Of a stretch of 6,102 nucleotides of DNA, positions 1 to 5,391 are shown in pieces (within the stretch, counting starts at the first letter, position 1; each line of letters begins with the position of its first letter). The notes beneath the pieces are model-generated. The model did no database searches and was not told the DNA's origin. It worked only from the letters and a program-made list of their open reading frames with translations. A program made the position numbers and the translations under genes. This DNA comes from Clostridia bacterium. Its GTDB lineage: Bacteria > Bacillota > Clostridia > Lachnospirales > WQUN01. The DNA is taken from NCBI GenBank assembly GCA_025997155.1, contig BNUF01000150.1, forward strand, positions 1 through 6,102, read 5' to 3'.

Positions 1-123
1 TTGCTTGGATGAACAACTCCAGACGATTATCAAAAGACTATGAAATATCCAAAACATCTTCTGAAAATATGGCTATAATCTCTAATTTATCAACACTTTT
101 AAGACGTTTTTGAACACGGGTTC
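1..123 (+). mobile_element. Right end of an IS5-family-like insertion sequence inserted in an rhs gene
   Basis: The first 113 bases encode a transposase C-terminus that stops at 111-113. Ten bases later the sequence becomes Rhs coding sequence. The probable right terminus is 112-123 (GAACACGGGTTC); read inward on the other strand this gives GAACCCGTGTTCAAAAA, the general form of some IS5-family ends. The next three bases, TTA (124-126), would fit the TNA-type target duplication of the IS1031-like subgroup. The left end lies outside the window, so neither the inverted repeat nor the duplication can be confirmed. The exact boundary at 123 is inferred; an IS-to-rhs junction between about 113 and 126 is well supported. 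Confidence 0.7.
3..113 (+). CDS. IS5-family DDE transposase, C-terminal fragment (5' end outside window)
   Basis: Thirty-six codons and a TGA stop in the frame that starts at base 3. The peptide opens A-W-M-N-N-S-R-R-L-S-K-D-Y-E and ends T-L-L-R-R-F. The W-x-x-x-x-R-R-L-x-x-D-Y-E block, followed by a helix and a closing L-x-R-x, is the usual C-terminus of IS4/IS5-type DDE transposases; the E of this block is typically the last catalytic acidic residue. A full enzyme would catalyse cut-and-paste transposition of the element. The stop codon lies only about 10 bases from the predicted IS end, as in many compact IS5-family elements. Only the tail is visible, so activity cannot be judged. It shares its reading frame with the rhs segment downstream, but the TGA separates them. 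Confidence 0.75.
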   Translation, partial: AWMNNSRRLSKDYEISKTSSENMAIISNLSTLLRRF

Positions 124-1220
124 TTACGCAAACGACAGATTACAACGGCAATGTTACGACTTACGCTTATGGTAGCAATAACGAAAATTTATTAAGTAAG
201 TCCGCAAACGGCGAAACGACAAACTATACTTACACAGACGATGGTCTGATATTGACAGCGTATACGGATAATGATATAATAAGTTATAGTTACGACTTCA
301 ATAATCGTATCACTGAAGAAAATCATTCAGGCAAGTATATACGTTACTCATATGACGACGCGGAGCGCGTAACCGCTGTGCTTACTAATTACGGTGAAAC
401 GCGATACCAGTATGACGCTCTCGACCGTGTAACACGCGTTATAGCTCACGACGGCAGCGCAACTGTGTATGAATACGACGCTAACGGCAACCGTACCGTC
501 GCAAGATACTCAAACGGCGCGGAAATGACTTATGAGTATGACTTGCTTAATCGTCTGACAAGAGAAGTAATCAAAGACGGCAATGGCACCATAATCTCAC
601 AGTACGATTACACTTTAGGTAAGGCAGGCGAACGTCTGTTCGCCAATGAAACATATTCTCCGCTCGGCGATAATGCGTCAACGGCAGCCAATTATCCTCG
701 CGAAATCAGATATACCTATGATAAACTCTATCGTTTAACACAGGAAAAGCTTACGAAAGCGGCAGGAAAAACAAACAGCAGTACGACTACCACCACTTAC
801 GCTTATGATTCGGCAAGCAACAGGATAAGCAAAATTGCGGACGGCGTGGAAACTATCTACACCTATAACGCGCTTAATCAACTGATTGGAGAAAACACCG
901 AAGACCTTGGTAAATCCGTTGCGTATGCATATGACAAAAACGGCAACTTAATATCTCAAAACGACGGGGCAAGTTCCCTTTCGTATACTTTCAACGGACA
1001 AAACCAACTTGTTCGCGCAACTGGCAACAGCGGGCAAAATGTCTTTGTTGAGGAATATGGGTATGACGCTTTAGGTAACCGCATATCGAAGATAAACGAA
1101 AACGACGGAACTAACGGCATTTACTATCTTGTAAGCACAAACGGCAGCCTTTCGCAAGTTTTAGCGGAAGTTACTCACAGCGGCACATCGCAAACCTTAT
1201 ATACTCGTAGCGATGGTTAA
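124..1220 (+). pseudogene. Rhs/YD-repeat protein, central repeat region, interrupted by IS at 5' end and frameshifted at 3' end
   Basis: The frame is open from just after the transposase stop to TAA at 1218-1220, about 365 codons. It is filled with YD repeats of the form Y-x-Y-D-x-x-G-N/D-R-x, for example Y-D-A-L-D-R-V, Y-D-A-N-G-N-R, Y-D-L-L-N-R-L, Y-D-K-L-Y-R-L and Y-D-A-L-G-N-R. In intact Rhs/WapA proteins these repeats build a beta-sheet shell that encloses the C-terminal toxin before secretion and delivery. The repeats are already under way at about 130, so the N-terminal part lies on the far side of the IS. There is no convincing start: the first in-frame candidate, TTG at 252, lies mid-repeat with no ribosome binding site. 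The 3' end reads L-Y-T-R-S-D-G then stop; the missing continuation L-I-S-A-Y-H-K-D-T-G-G-N follows in another frame. Base composition is clearly richer in GC than in the immunity genes downstream. The repeat assignment is secure, and loss of function is very likely. Confidence 0.85.
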
Positions 1221-2173
1221 TAAGCGCGTATCATAAGGACACGGGCGGCAATATTTATTATTTATATGACGGACACGGCGACGTTCGCGTATTGACGGAT
1301 GAACAAGGCAACGTGACCGACACATATAACTATGACGCGTTCGGTAACCTGACATCACAAACAGGCAACACCGACAACAACTATCTCTACGCGGGCGAAC
1401 AACTCGACCGTAACACAGACTTATACTACCTCCGCGCAAGATATATGAACCCCAAAACAGGCGTGTTCATAAGCATGGATCCTTATTCGGGAAATCTGCA
1501 AGACCCGATAAGCTTACACAAGTATCTCTACGCTAACGCCAACCCGATAACTTACACCGACCCGACTGGTTTGTTTTCACTTGGCGACCTGTCCGCAAGT
1601 TCGGCTATTTCGGGAATATTGGATGGAATGGTGCAATCAAGGGCTTATTTCATATTAAATAAAGTTCGCACTGCACTTTTGGCGGGTAGTGTAGTAATAC
1701 CAACGGGATATTATGTTTTAATAGTGCACCAACAAAATATTGCGGACGGTTTCTTGGACGGCACCTTAACTTCACCAAGCTTGTTCGATTATTTGATATA
1801 CTATATGATGGTCGCAGCTTCGCCTGGAGAAACTCAGATAATCCAAGCAAAGAAATCAGGAGAATCAACAACAGGTAACTCGACTGGTGCCTCAGAACAA
1901 CAGGAATCTCTGGAAGCTGTTCAAAAACCCAATCCACCAGAAAACAAAGACAACAGAGAATACAAAAAGTCAAAATCTGGAAGCGGAAAAGAAAAATCCA
2001 CAGACGCTCCTTCGTGGGCAAAGAATTTAGGGGAGAGACCATATAAAGGCGAAAGTGGTAAAGATTTTGCAAAGAGACTATGCGATGAAAGGTATGGAAA
2101 AGGAAACTACGACACAGGTCCTGGTTCGGATTACAATAAAATTAAAAAATGGGGTGATAGGTCCTTTGAGTGA
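1217..2173 (+). CDS. Rhs repeat-associated core domain plus C-terminal toxin tip (3' part of the frameshifted rhs gene)
   Basis: This is the continuation of the 124-1220 gene after a one-base shift, about 318 codons from L-I-S-A-Y-H-K-D-T-G-G-N. The Rhs core follows: Y-D-A-F-G-N, then L-Y-Y-L-R-A-R-Y-M-N-P-K-T-G-V-F, then S-M-D-P, and finally N-P-I-T-Y-T-D-P-T-G at about 1541-1570. In the family, the core marks the autoproteolytic boundary between conserved shell and variable toxin. After DPTG come a linker with two hydrophobic stretches (about 1650-1730 and 1780-1820), a low-complexity S/G/K/E-rich spacer (about 1855-2000), and a compact tip from about 2003 with R-P-Y-K-G-E-S-G-K-D-F-A-K-R-L, Y-G-K-G-N-Y-x-T-G-P and I-K-K-W-G-D-R. 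I recognise this tail as recurring on polymorphic toxins but cannot name its activity. No HINT domain lies between core and tip. No credible independent start exists, since TTG 1292 lacks a ribosome binding site. Unless the frameshift is a sequencing error, the tip is probably not made. Confidence 0.8.
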   Translation, partial: LISAYHKDTGGNIYYLYDGHGDVRVLTDEQGNVTDTYNYDAFGNLTSQTGNTDNNYLYAGEQLDRNTDLYYLRARYMNPKTGVFISMDPYSGNLQDPISLHKYLYANANPITYTDPTGLFSLGDLSASSAISGILDGMVQSRAYFILNKVRTALLAGSVVIPTGYYVLIVHQQNIADGFLDGTLTSPSLFDYLIYYMMVAASPGETQIIQAKKSGESTTGNSTGASEQQESLEAVQKPNPPENKDNREYKKSKSGSGKEKSTDAPSWAKNLGERPYKGESGKDFAKRLCDERYGKGNYDTGPGSDYNKIKKWGDRSFE

Positions 2174-2423
2174 TTTTGATAATAAGGTTGTATATGACCT
2201 AAGCCATGCGTATGAATATGGTATCGATTTTGAAGATGATATTAGGCTCATCGGAATTTACAGTTCAAAACAGGCCGCCGAAGATTCATTGGAACGACAT
2301 TTTTGTCTGAAAGGTTTTAATGAACACAGTAGGGATTGTTTTGTGATTGATAAATATGTTGTCGATAAAGACGCGTGTTGGTTAGACGGGTTCGTATCCT
2401 GCGGAGAATTTTTTGAAACTTAG
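2166..2423 (+). CDS. Probable immunity protein to the Rhs tip, DUF7336-like
   Basis: Eighty-five residues. The core is V-Y-D-L-S-H, then I-R-L-I-G-I-Y-S-S-K-Q-A-A-E, L-K-G-F-N, a C-F-V-I-D-K-Y-x-V-D-K-D stretch and W-x-x-G-F near the end. This order fits the small DUF7336-type proteins as I remember them, which often sit behind polymorphic toxins; the family name is from memory. I chose TTG 2166: GGGTGAT at 2152-2158 matches the anti-Shine-Dalgarno sequence and lies 7 bases upstream. GTG 2154 is the alternative. The gene overlaps the toxin stop at 2171-2173 by 8 bases, so translation is probably coupled. Position suggests it neutralises the tip encoded immediately upstream by direct cytoplasmic binding. 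It is homologous to the next gene (2458-2718). AT-rich compared with the rhs body. Confidence 0.7.
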   Translation: MSDFDNKVVYDLSHAYEYGIDFEDDIRLIGIYSSKQAAEDSLERHFCLKGFNEHSRDCFVIDKYVVDKDACWLDGFVSCGEFFET

Positions 2424-2457
2424 AAGTTAATCAACATCATGTAAAAGGGTGTAATAT

Positions 2458-2718
2458 ATGCATTATGAACCAAGTAACGCGGAAGTATATCATCTTTCTC
2501 ATAAACACACTTATTACTCAACTAAATATGATACAAGCTATATTGATATTAAATGGTTAGGTATATATAGTTCTGTGGAAAATGCTGAAAAGGCAATAGA
2601 CCGATATCATAAATTAGAGGGGTTCAACAAATGTTCTCGTGAAAGTTTTACAATCGCGGAATATACCTTGAATAAAGATGACGAGAGGTATTCTAAAGGC
2701 TTTGAGAGTTTAACATAG
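2458..2718 (+). CDS. Second DUF7336-like immunity protein, diverged tandem paralogue
   Basis: Eighty-six residues from ATG, with a good ribosome binding site (AAAAGGG, 2443-2449, 8-base spacing). It aligns along its length with the preceding gene: V-Y-H-L-S-H against V-Y-D-L-S-H, I-K-W-L-G-I-Y-S-S against I-R-L-I-G-I-Y-S-S, L-E-G-F-N-K-C-S-R against L-K-G-F-N-E-H-S-R, and K-G-F against D-G-F. Only 34 bases separate the two, so they probably share a transcript. No cognate toxin tip precedes this copy directly. It may be an orphan immunity gene kept from an earlier tip swap, or it may widen protection to variant toxins. The TAG stop (2716-2718) is followed in the same frame by the HINT cassette, with no new start codon. 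The protein looks full length relative to its paralogue. Confidence 0.7.
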   Translation: MHYEPSNAEVYHLSHKHTYYSTKYDTSYIDIKWLGIYSSVENAEKAIDRYHKLEGFNKCSRESFTIAEYTLNKDDERYSKGFESLT

Positions 2719-3327
2719 TCATATATCGAGTCTTGCTTTGACGGCGACACACTAATCGCAACTGCAGACGGATACAAACGTATAGACGAGATACAAATCG
2801 GCGACAAGGTTTGGGCATACGACACCGAAACCGACACTCTTTCCCTTAAAGAAGTTACGCAGGTATTCGTTAAACAAAACGACAAAATACTGCACCTTCA
2901 AACTACAGACGGCGATGTAGATACTACGACAAACCACCCGTTCTATGTAGGGGGAAAAGGTTGGGTAGTGGCTGGCGACCTTAAAGTTGGAGACGAGATT
3001 TACTCCCTTGACGGCACGGCGGGTGGTGTTACTGGCATATTGCTTGAATGGTTTGTTGAACCAGTTAAGGTGTATAATCTTGAGGTTGAAGGTTATCACT
3101 CATACTTCGTTGGCGATATCGGTTTGCTTGTCCACAATGCATGCAAGCGTGATTTACAACAAGTAGAAGATGCAGCTCGTAAAACGGGGTTAGATGAAGA
3201 TGAAAGGAGAATATTTGGAGACTATATTGAGGATTTAAAAAAACAAAGTGGAAAGAGAAATGATACTAATTTTTCATTTCAAGAACTTATGAATTATGCA
3301 AAAGAGGTGAAATCTTGGCGTGATTAG
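2719..3327 (+). pseudogene. Orphan toxin cassette A: pretoxin-HINT domain plus small C-terminal toxin tip, no start codon
   Basis: Open frame of about 202 codons entered straight after the TAG of the previous gene. Its only good landmark near the front is S-C-F-D-G-D-T-L-I-A-T (Cys codon 2734-2736), block A of a Hedgehog/intein (HINT) domain. Block B is T-T-N-H-P-F-Y at about 2929-2949, and the domain ends L-L-V-H-N at 3127-3138, so the self-processing residues Cys, His and the terminal His-Asn are all present. HINT domains in polymorphic toxins are thought to cut the tip free. The tip is A-C-K-R-D-L-Q-Q onwards, about 62 residues, predicted helical, with I-F-G-D-Y-I-E-D-L-K and F-S-F-Q-E-L; I do not know its activity. 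The first in-frame start candidate, GTG 2968, lies inside the HINT domain. This is therefore probably a silent donor cassette that must recombine into an rhs gene to be expressed. Confidence 0.8.
2777..3138 (+). repeat. HINT-coding direct repeat, copy 1
   Basis: About 362 bp repeated as copy 2 at 3705-4063. By hand alignment the two differ by about 20 substitutions and one 3-base gap, so they are roughly 94% identical. Similarity starts at the shared AACG and fades over the last codons before the terminal His-Asn. The pair flanks the cassette A tip and its immunity gene, so recombination between copies would remove that pair and join HINT copy 1 to the tip of cassette B. Confidence 0.85.
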
Positions 3328-3706
3328 TGATTTCGGTGGTTGGTGTGCGCTAATCGTTCAATCTAATAATTTGGACTTTTCGTTAGTAAACGAAATAACG
3401 GGATTGCTTCCAAATAAGAAAAGTAGGCGCGGGATAGAAGATAAATTAAAGACTAATACTTGGTGGTTTTGTGTAAAATATGAGAATGAGATTGAGGATG
3501 CATTACTTCAGCTATATGAATGTATCTGTAGTATTGATTTCCCGAAACTTAGAGCTATATCGGAGAATCTATATATTTCTGTTTATTTGCAATCAGATTT
3601 TTCGCAAATCTCTTTTGATTTTTCAAGTATCGCTTTGAAGAAAGTAGCAGATTTAGGTCTTGATATTAATTTTTCCATTTTTTCTTGGGGTGGAGTTATT
3701 GATTAA
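3320..3706 (+). CDS. Probable immunity protein to the cassette A toxin, DUF4279-like
   Basis: One hundred twenty-eight residues from GTG, with a strong ribosome binding site (AGAGGTGA, 3303-3310) about 9 bases upstream. It overlaps the toxin tip's stop by 8 bases, the same overlap length as in the first toxin-immunity pair. The layout fits DUF4279: an early L-L-P-N-K-K-S-R-R-G segment, then T-W-W-F-C-V-K-Y, an amphipathic helix around E-D-A-L-L-Q-L-Y-E, alternating strands with L-Y-I-S-V-Y-L, and a final A-L-K-K-V-A-D-L-G-L-D-I-N-F-S-I-F. DUF4279 proteins commonly occur next to polymorphic toxins. The family match is from memory of its pattern, so it is moderate. With the upstream toxin start-less, this gene may be expressed from read-in or persist as orphan immunity. 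HINT repeat copy 2 begins at its stop codon. Confidence 0.65.
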   Translation: MISDFGGWCALIVQSNNLDFSLVNEITGLLPNKKSRRGIEDKLKTNTWWFCVKYENEIEDALLQLYECICSIDFPKLRAISENLYISVYLQSDFSQISFDFSSIALKKVADLGLDINFSIFSWGGVID

Positions 3707-4063
3707 CGTATAGACGAGATACAAATCGGCGACAAGGTTTGGGCATACGACACCGAAACTGACACTCTTTCCCTTAAAGAAGTTACGCAGGTCTTCGTTA
3801 AACAAAACGACAAAATACTGCACCTTCAAACTACAGACGGCGATGTAGATACTACGACAAACCACCTGTTCTATGTAGAAGGAAAAGGTTGGGTAGCGGC
3901 TGGTGACCTTAAAGTTGGAGACGAGATTTACTCCCTCGACGGCACGGCGGGTGTTGTTACTGGCATATTGCTTGAATGATTTGCTGAATCAGTTGTATAT
4001 AACCTTGAGGTTGAAGGTTATCACTCATACTTCGTTGGCGATATCGGACTTCTTGTGCATAAC
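3705..4063 (+). repeat. HINT-coding direct repeat, copy 2
   Basis: Partner of 2777-3138, offset by 928 bp. Its left boundary falls inside the stop codon of the DUF4279-like gene (TAA at 3704-3706, followed by CG), which looks like a recombination junction. It lacks the first 15 or so HINT residues, including the catalytic Cys block, and carries a 3-base deletion relative to copy 1. Confidence 0.85.
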
Positions 4064-4363
4064 ACTTACCCGACAAATAATACACCAGAAGGTTCGGGTA
4101 GGAATGGTGCGTATAGAGAAGCCAAAAGGGCAAGTGGAATCCCAACTTCTCAGAGCCCTATAAGTCAAAAACACGCAAGGAACAAGAATAATGAGCTAAT
4201 ACCAGGCACAGATTATACTTTTTCGGATGGCAAAGTGATACGCGAACATCTAGGACATACCTATATAGATGATCCGAGCCAAAACATAGGAAACCTCTTT
4301 AATGATACTTTGGATAATCATTATATGTATAATGGTAAAGGCTATCAAAACTCGGCTTTCTAA
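3707..4363 (+). pseudogene. Orphan toxin cassette B: decayed HINT domain plus HNH/EndoVII (EHHH-type)-like toxin tip
   Basis: The frame starts at R-I-D-E-I-Q-I-G-D-K-V, the equivalent of residue 16 of the cassette A HINT domain, so Cys block A is missing. Damage is visible against copy 1: block B N-H-P-F has become N-H-L-F, a Gly near it is Glu, and a Trp codon is now TGA at 3977-3979. Past the stop the frame continues to the terminal V-H-N (4055-4063) and a tip of about 100 residues ending in TAA at 4361-4363. The tip has G-R-N-G-A-Y-R-E-A-K-R-A-S-G-I-P, then I-R-E-H-L-G-H-T-Y and L-F-N-D. This resembles the Tox-HNH-EHHH nuclease family, which would cut DNA in target cells. In relatives I recall His-Phe-Asn where this protein has Leu-Phe-Asn, so a metal or catalytic His may be lost. 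GTG 4055 could start a short product of 102 residues but has no clear ribosome binding site. No immunity gene follows directly. HINT decay is certain; the nuclease assignment is tentative. Confidence 0.7.
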
Positions 4364-4368
4364 AGAGC

Positions 4369-4397
4369 TTGCCATAGTTGTTATGGAATTTTATAAT
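4369..4397 (+). promoter_or_regulatory. Predicted sigma-70-type promoter (-35 and -10) upstream of the two unknown genes
   Basis: TTGCCA at 4369-4374 and TATAAT at 4392-4397 are separated by exactly 17 bases: 5 of 6 and 6 of 6 consensus positions at ideal spacing. Transcription would start near 4404, giving a leader of roughly 225 bases before the TTG at 4631. The promoter lies just behind the stop of cassette B, so the downstream genes form their own transcription unit. Confidence 0.6.
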
Positions 4398-4414
4398 ATG
4401 CATTAATACCGATG

Positions 4415-4466
4415 TCATGTAACACACAACTTTATTGGCATAAAAATAAGGTTGTGTGTTATGTGG
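4415..4466 (+). other. Long near-perfect hairpin in the leader of the 4631 gene
   Basis: The arms TAACACACAAC (4420-4430) and GTTGTGTGTTA (4451-4461) are perfectly complementary. The stem extends inward six more positions with one G-U pair (4431-4436 with 4445-4450) around the 8-base loop 4437-4444, and outward a few pairs if G-U is allowed. No T-tract follows on either strand, so it is not a typical intrinsic terminator. It starts about 10 bases after the predicted transcription start, which would suit a 5' stabilising stem, an attenuator or a protein-binding site. It could also be the remnant of a small mobile repeat. Confidence 0.6.
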
Positions 4467-4554
4467 ACTTTACATAGCTTAATTCTCAACTCGATGCTCA
4501 CATATTTTAAAAACCGTAATATTGCAGGGATTTCAAATCTATATCGATAGTAAA

Positions 4555-4602
4555 ATTTATGGTCGTATTTTGAATAAGGCATGGGATTTAATCACCATAA
4601 AT
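4555..4602 (+). other. Second inverted repeat in the leader, just upstream of the ribosome binding site
   Basis: ATTTATGGT (4555-4563) and ACCATAAAT (4594-4602) are perfect 9-base complements around a 30-base loop. The right arm ends 13 bases before the AAGGTGGT ribosome binding site of the 4631 gene. Together with the 4415-4466 hairpin it gives the leader two stems. AT-rich arms this short could arise by chance. Confidence 0.35.
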
Positions 4603-4630
4603 ACTGCACTAATGTAAGGTGGTAATAGCC

Positions 4631-5311
4631 TTGATTAAGTCTACGACGCACGAAAATATATTTGATTATTTCTATGGTCTAGAGAATGACTATAGAAAGA
4701 GTTTCGACGCATTACCAAATATTTCCATAAGAATTTTCGAGGGTTTTATCTGGGATTTTGAAAATGCAAATGACTTTGTTTTAAAATCTGCTACCGAATT
4801 CGAAAGTGTACTCAAAAACATGGTGTTTTCAGAAGTATGTAATATGTATCTTTGTATGTTATATACGGATTTCTCTCGTAGCAAAAACATAAGGGATTAT
4901 TTTAAAGTTTGGAAAAATTTTAAAGAAGATTCTCTTGACGATTTTAATTTAGGCTATGAATACAAAGTACCATTTAAAGGTGAGTCGACTTATTGCGGTA
5001 TGGCAAAATTTAAGGTTTTTATACTAAGTAAAGCCTTGCGTATTTTGTGTACTAACAAATCAAATAGCTTTATTTATGTGTCTTCAAATGATAATTTAAC
5101 AAGCAATGAGGAAACTGTAAAATTTTATAATTTAATATTAGAAGATGCTGAAAAATATTCAACGACATTTACTATTTTTAATTTTATAAATTTATACAAC
5201 AAAATGGATTGTGGTGATGCTATTATAAGATTGGTTTCTGATGGTGAGATGCTGTCTATGTTTATAATACAAAAGCATTCTGAATCTTTGGGGGAATTGG
5301 TTCAGTGGTGA
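4631..5311 (+). CDS. Hypothetical protein, possible orphan immunity protein
   Basis: Two hundred twenty-six residues. I chose TTG 4631 because AAGGTGGT (4616-4623) is an excellent ribosome binding site 7 bases upstream; the longer GTG 4619 start would lie inside that site. No signal peptide or clear membrane segment; acidic, rich in aromatic residues and Asn, with mixed helix and strand, as expected of a soluble cytoplasmic protein. I recognise no catalytic motif or named family. Visible pieces include Y-F-Y-G-L-E-N-D-Y, F-E-G-F-I-W-D-F-E and Y-C-G-M-A-K-F-K. It is strongly AT-rich, like the immunity genes and unlike the rhs body, which suggests separate acquisition. Its position behind toxin cassettes and its own predicted promoter make an immunity role plausible: it could protect against the cassette B tip or a toxin no longer present. 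That role is inferred from context only. Confidence 0.65.
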   Translation: MIKSTTHENIFDYFYGLENDYRKSFDALPNISIRIFEGFIWDFENANDFVLKSATEFESVLKNMVFSEVCNMYLCMLYTDFSRSKNIRDYFKVWKNFKEDSLDDFNLGYEYKVPFKGESTYCGMAKFKVFILSKALRILCTNKSNSFIYVSSNDNLTSNEETVKFYNLILEDAEKYSTTFTIFNFINLYNKMDCGDAIIRLVSDGEMLSMFIIQKHSESLGELVQW

Positions 5312-5391
5312 ATACCATTCGTTCGCTGTGGTAGATTATTAAATGTTTGACATCAGAAATCTGGTAACGTGATATTCGAAGGATGTGTTTC

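Noticed and set aside
1205..1225. Programmed frameshifting in the rhs gene
   Set aside because: No slippery heptamer or downstream structure is evident, and the site coincides exactly with a missing T. Simple mutation or sequencing error is more likely.
1650..2072. Open frame on the minus strand opposite the Rhs tip linker
   Set aside because: No ribosome binding site or family resemblance; it mirrors a well-supported plus-strand gene. The minus-strand frames at 2752-3099 and 3653-3865 are likewise antisense to the HINT repeats and resemble each other only because the repeats do.
2716..2718. Stop-codon readthrough linking the immunity gene to the HINT cassette
   Set aside because: A shared frame occurs one time in three by chance, the immunity protein already looks complete, and no readthrough context is recognisable. 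Kept only as a remark in the findings.
3903..4163. Plus-strand open frame overlapping HINT copy 2 and the start of its tip
   Set aside because: It is in a different frame from the recognisable HINT and nuclease-like sequence and has no domain character of its own.
4415..4466. Hairpin as an intrinsic transcription terminator
   Set aside because: The stem is strong, but neither strand has a T-tract after it and its GC content is low. It also lies downstream of the predicted promoter.
5347..5376. TTGACA (5347-5352) with GATATT (5371-5376) as a promoter for the last gene
   Set aside because: The -35 is perfect, but the -10 is weak and the start site would fall near 5383, on or after the AAGGA ribosome binding site. 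The transcript could not use the start that the site indicates.
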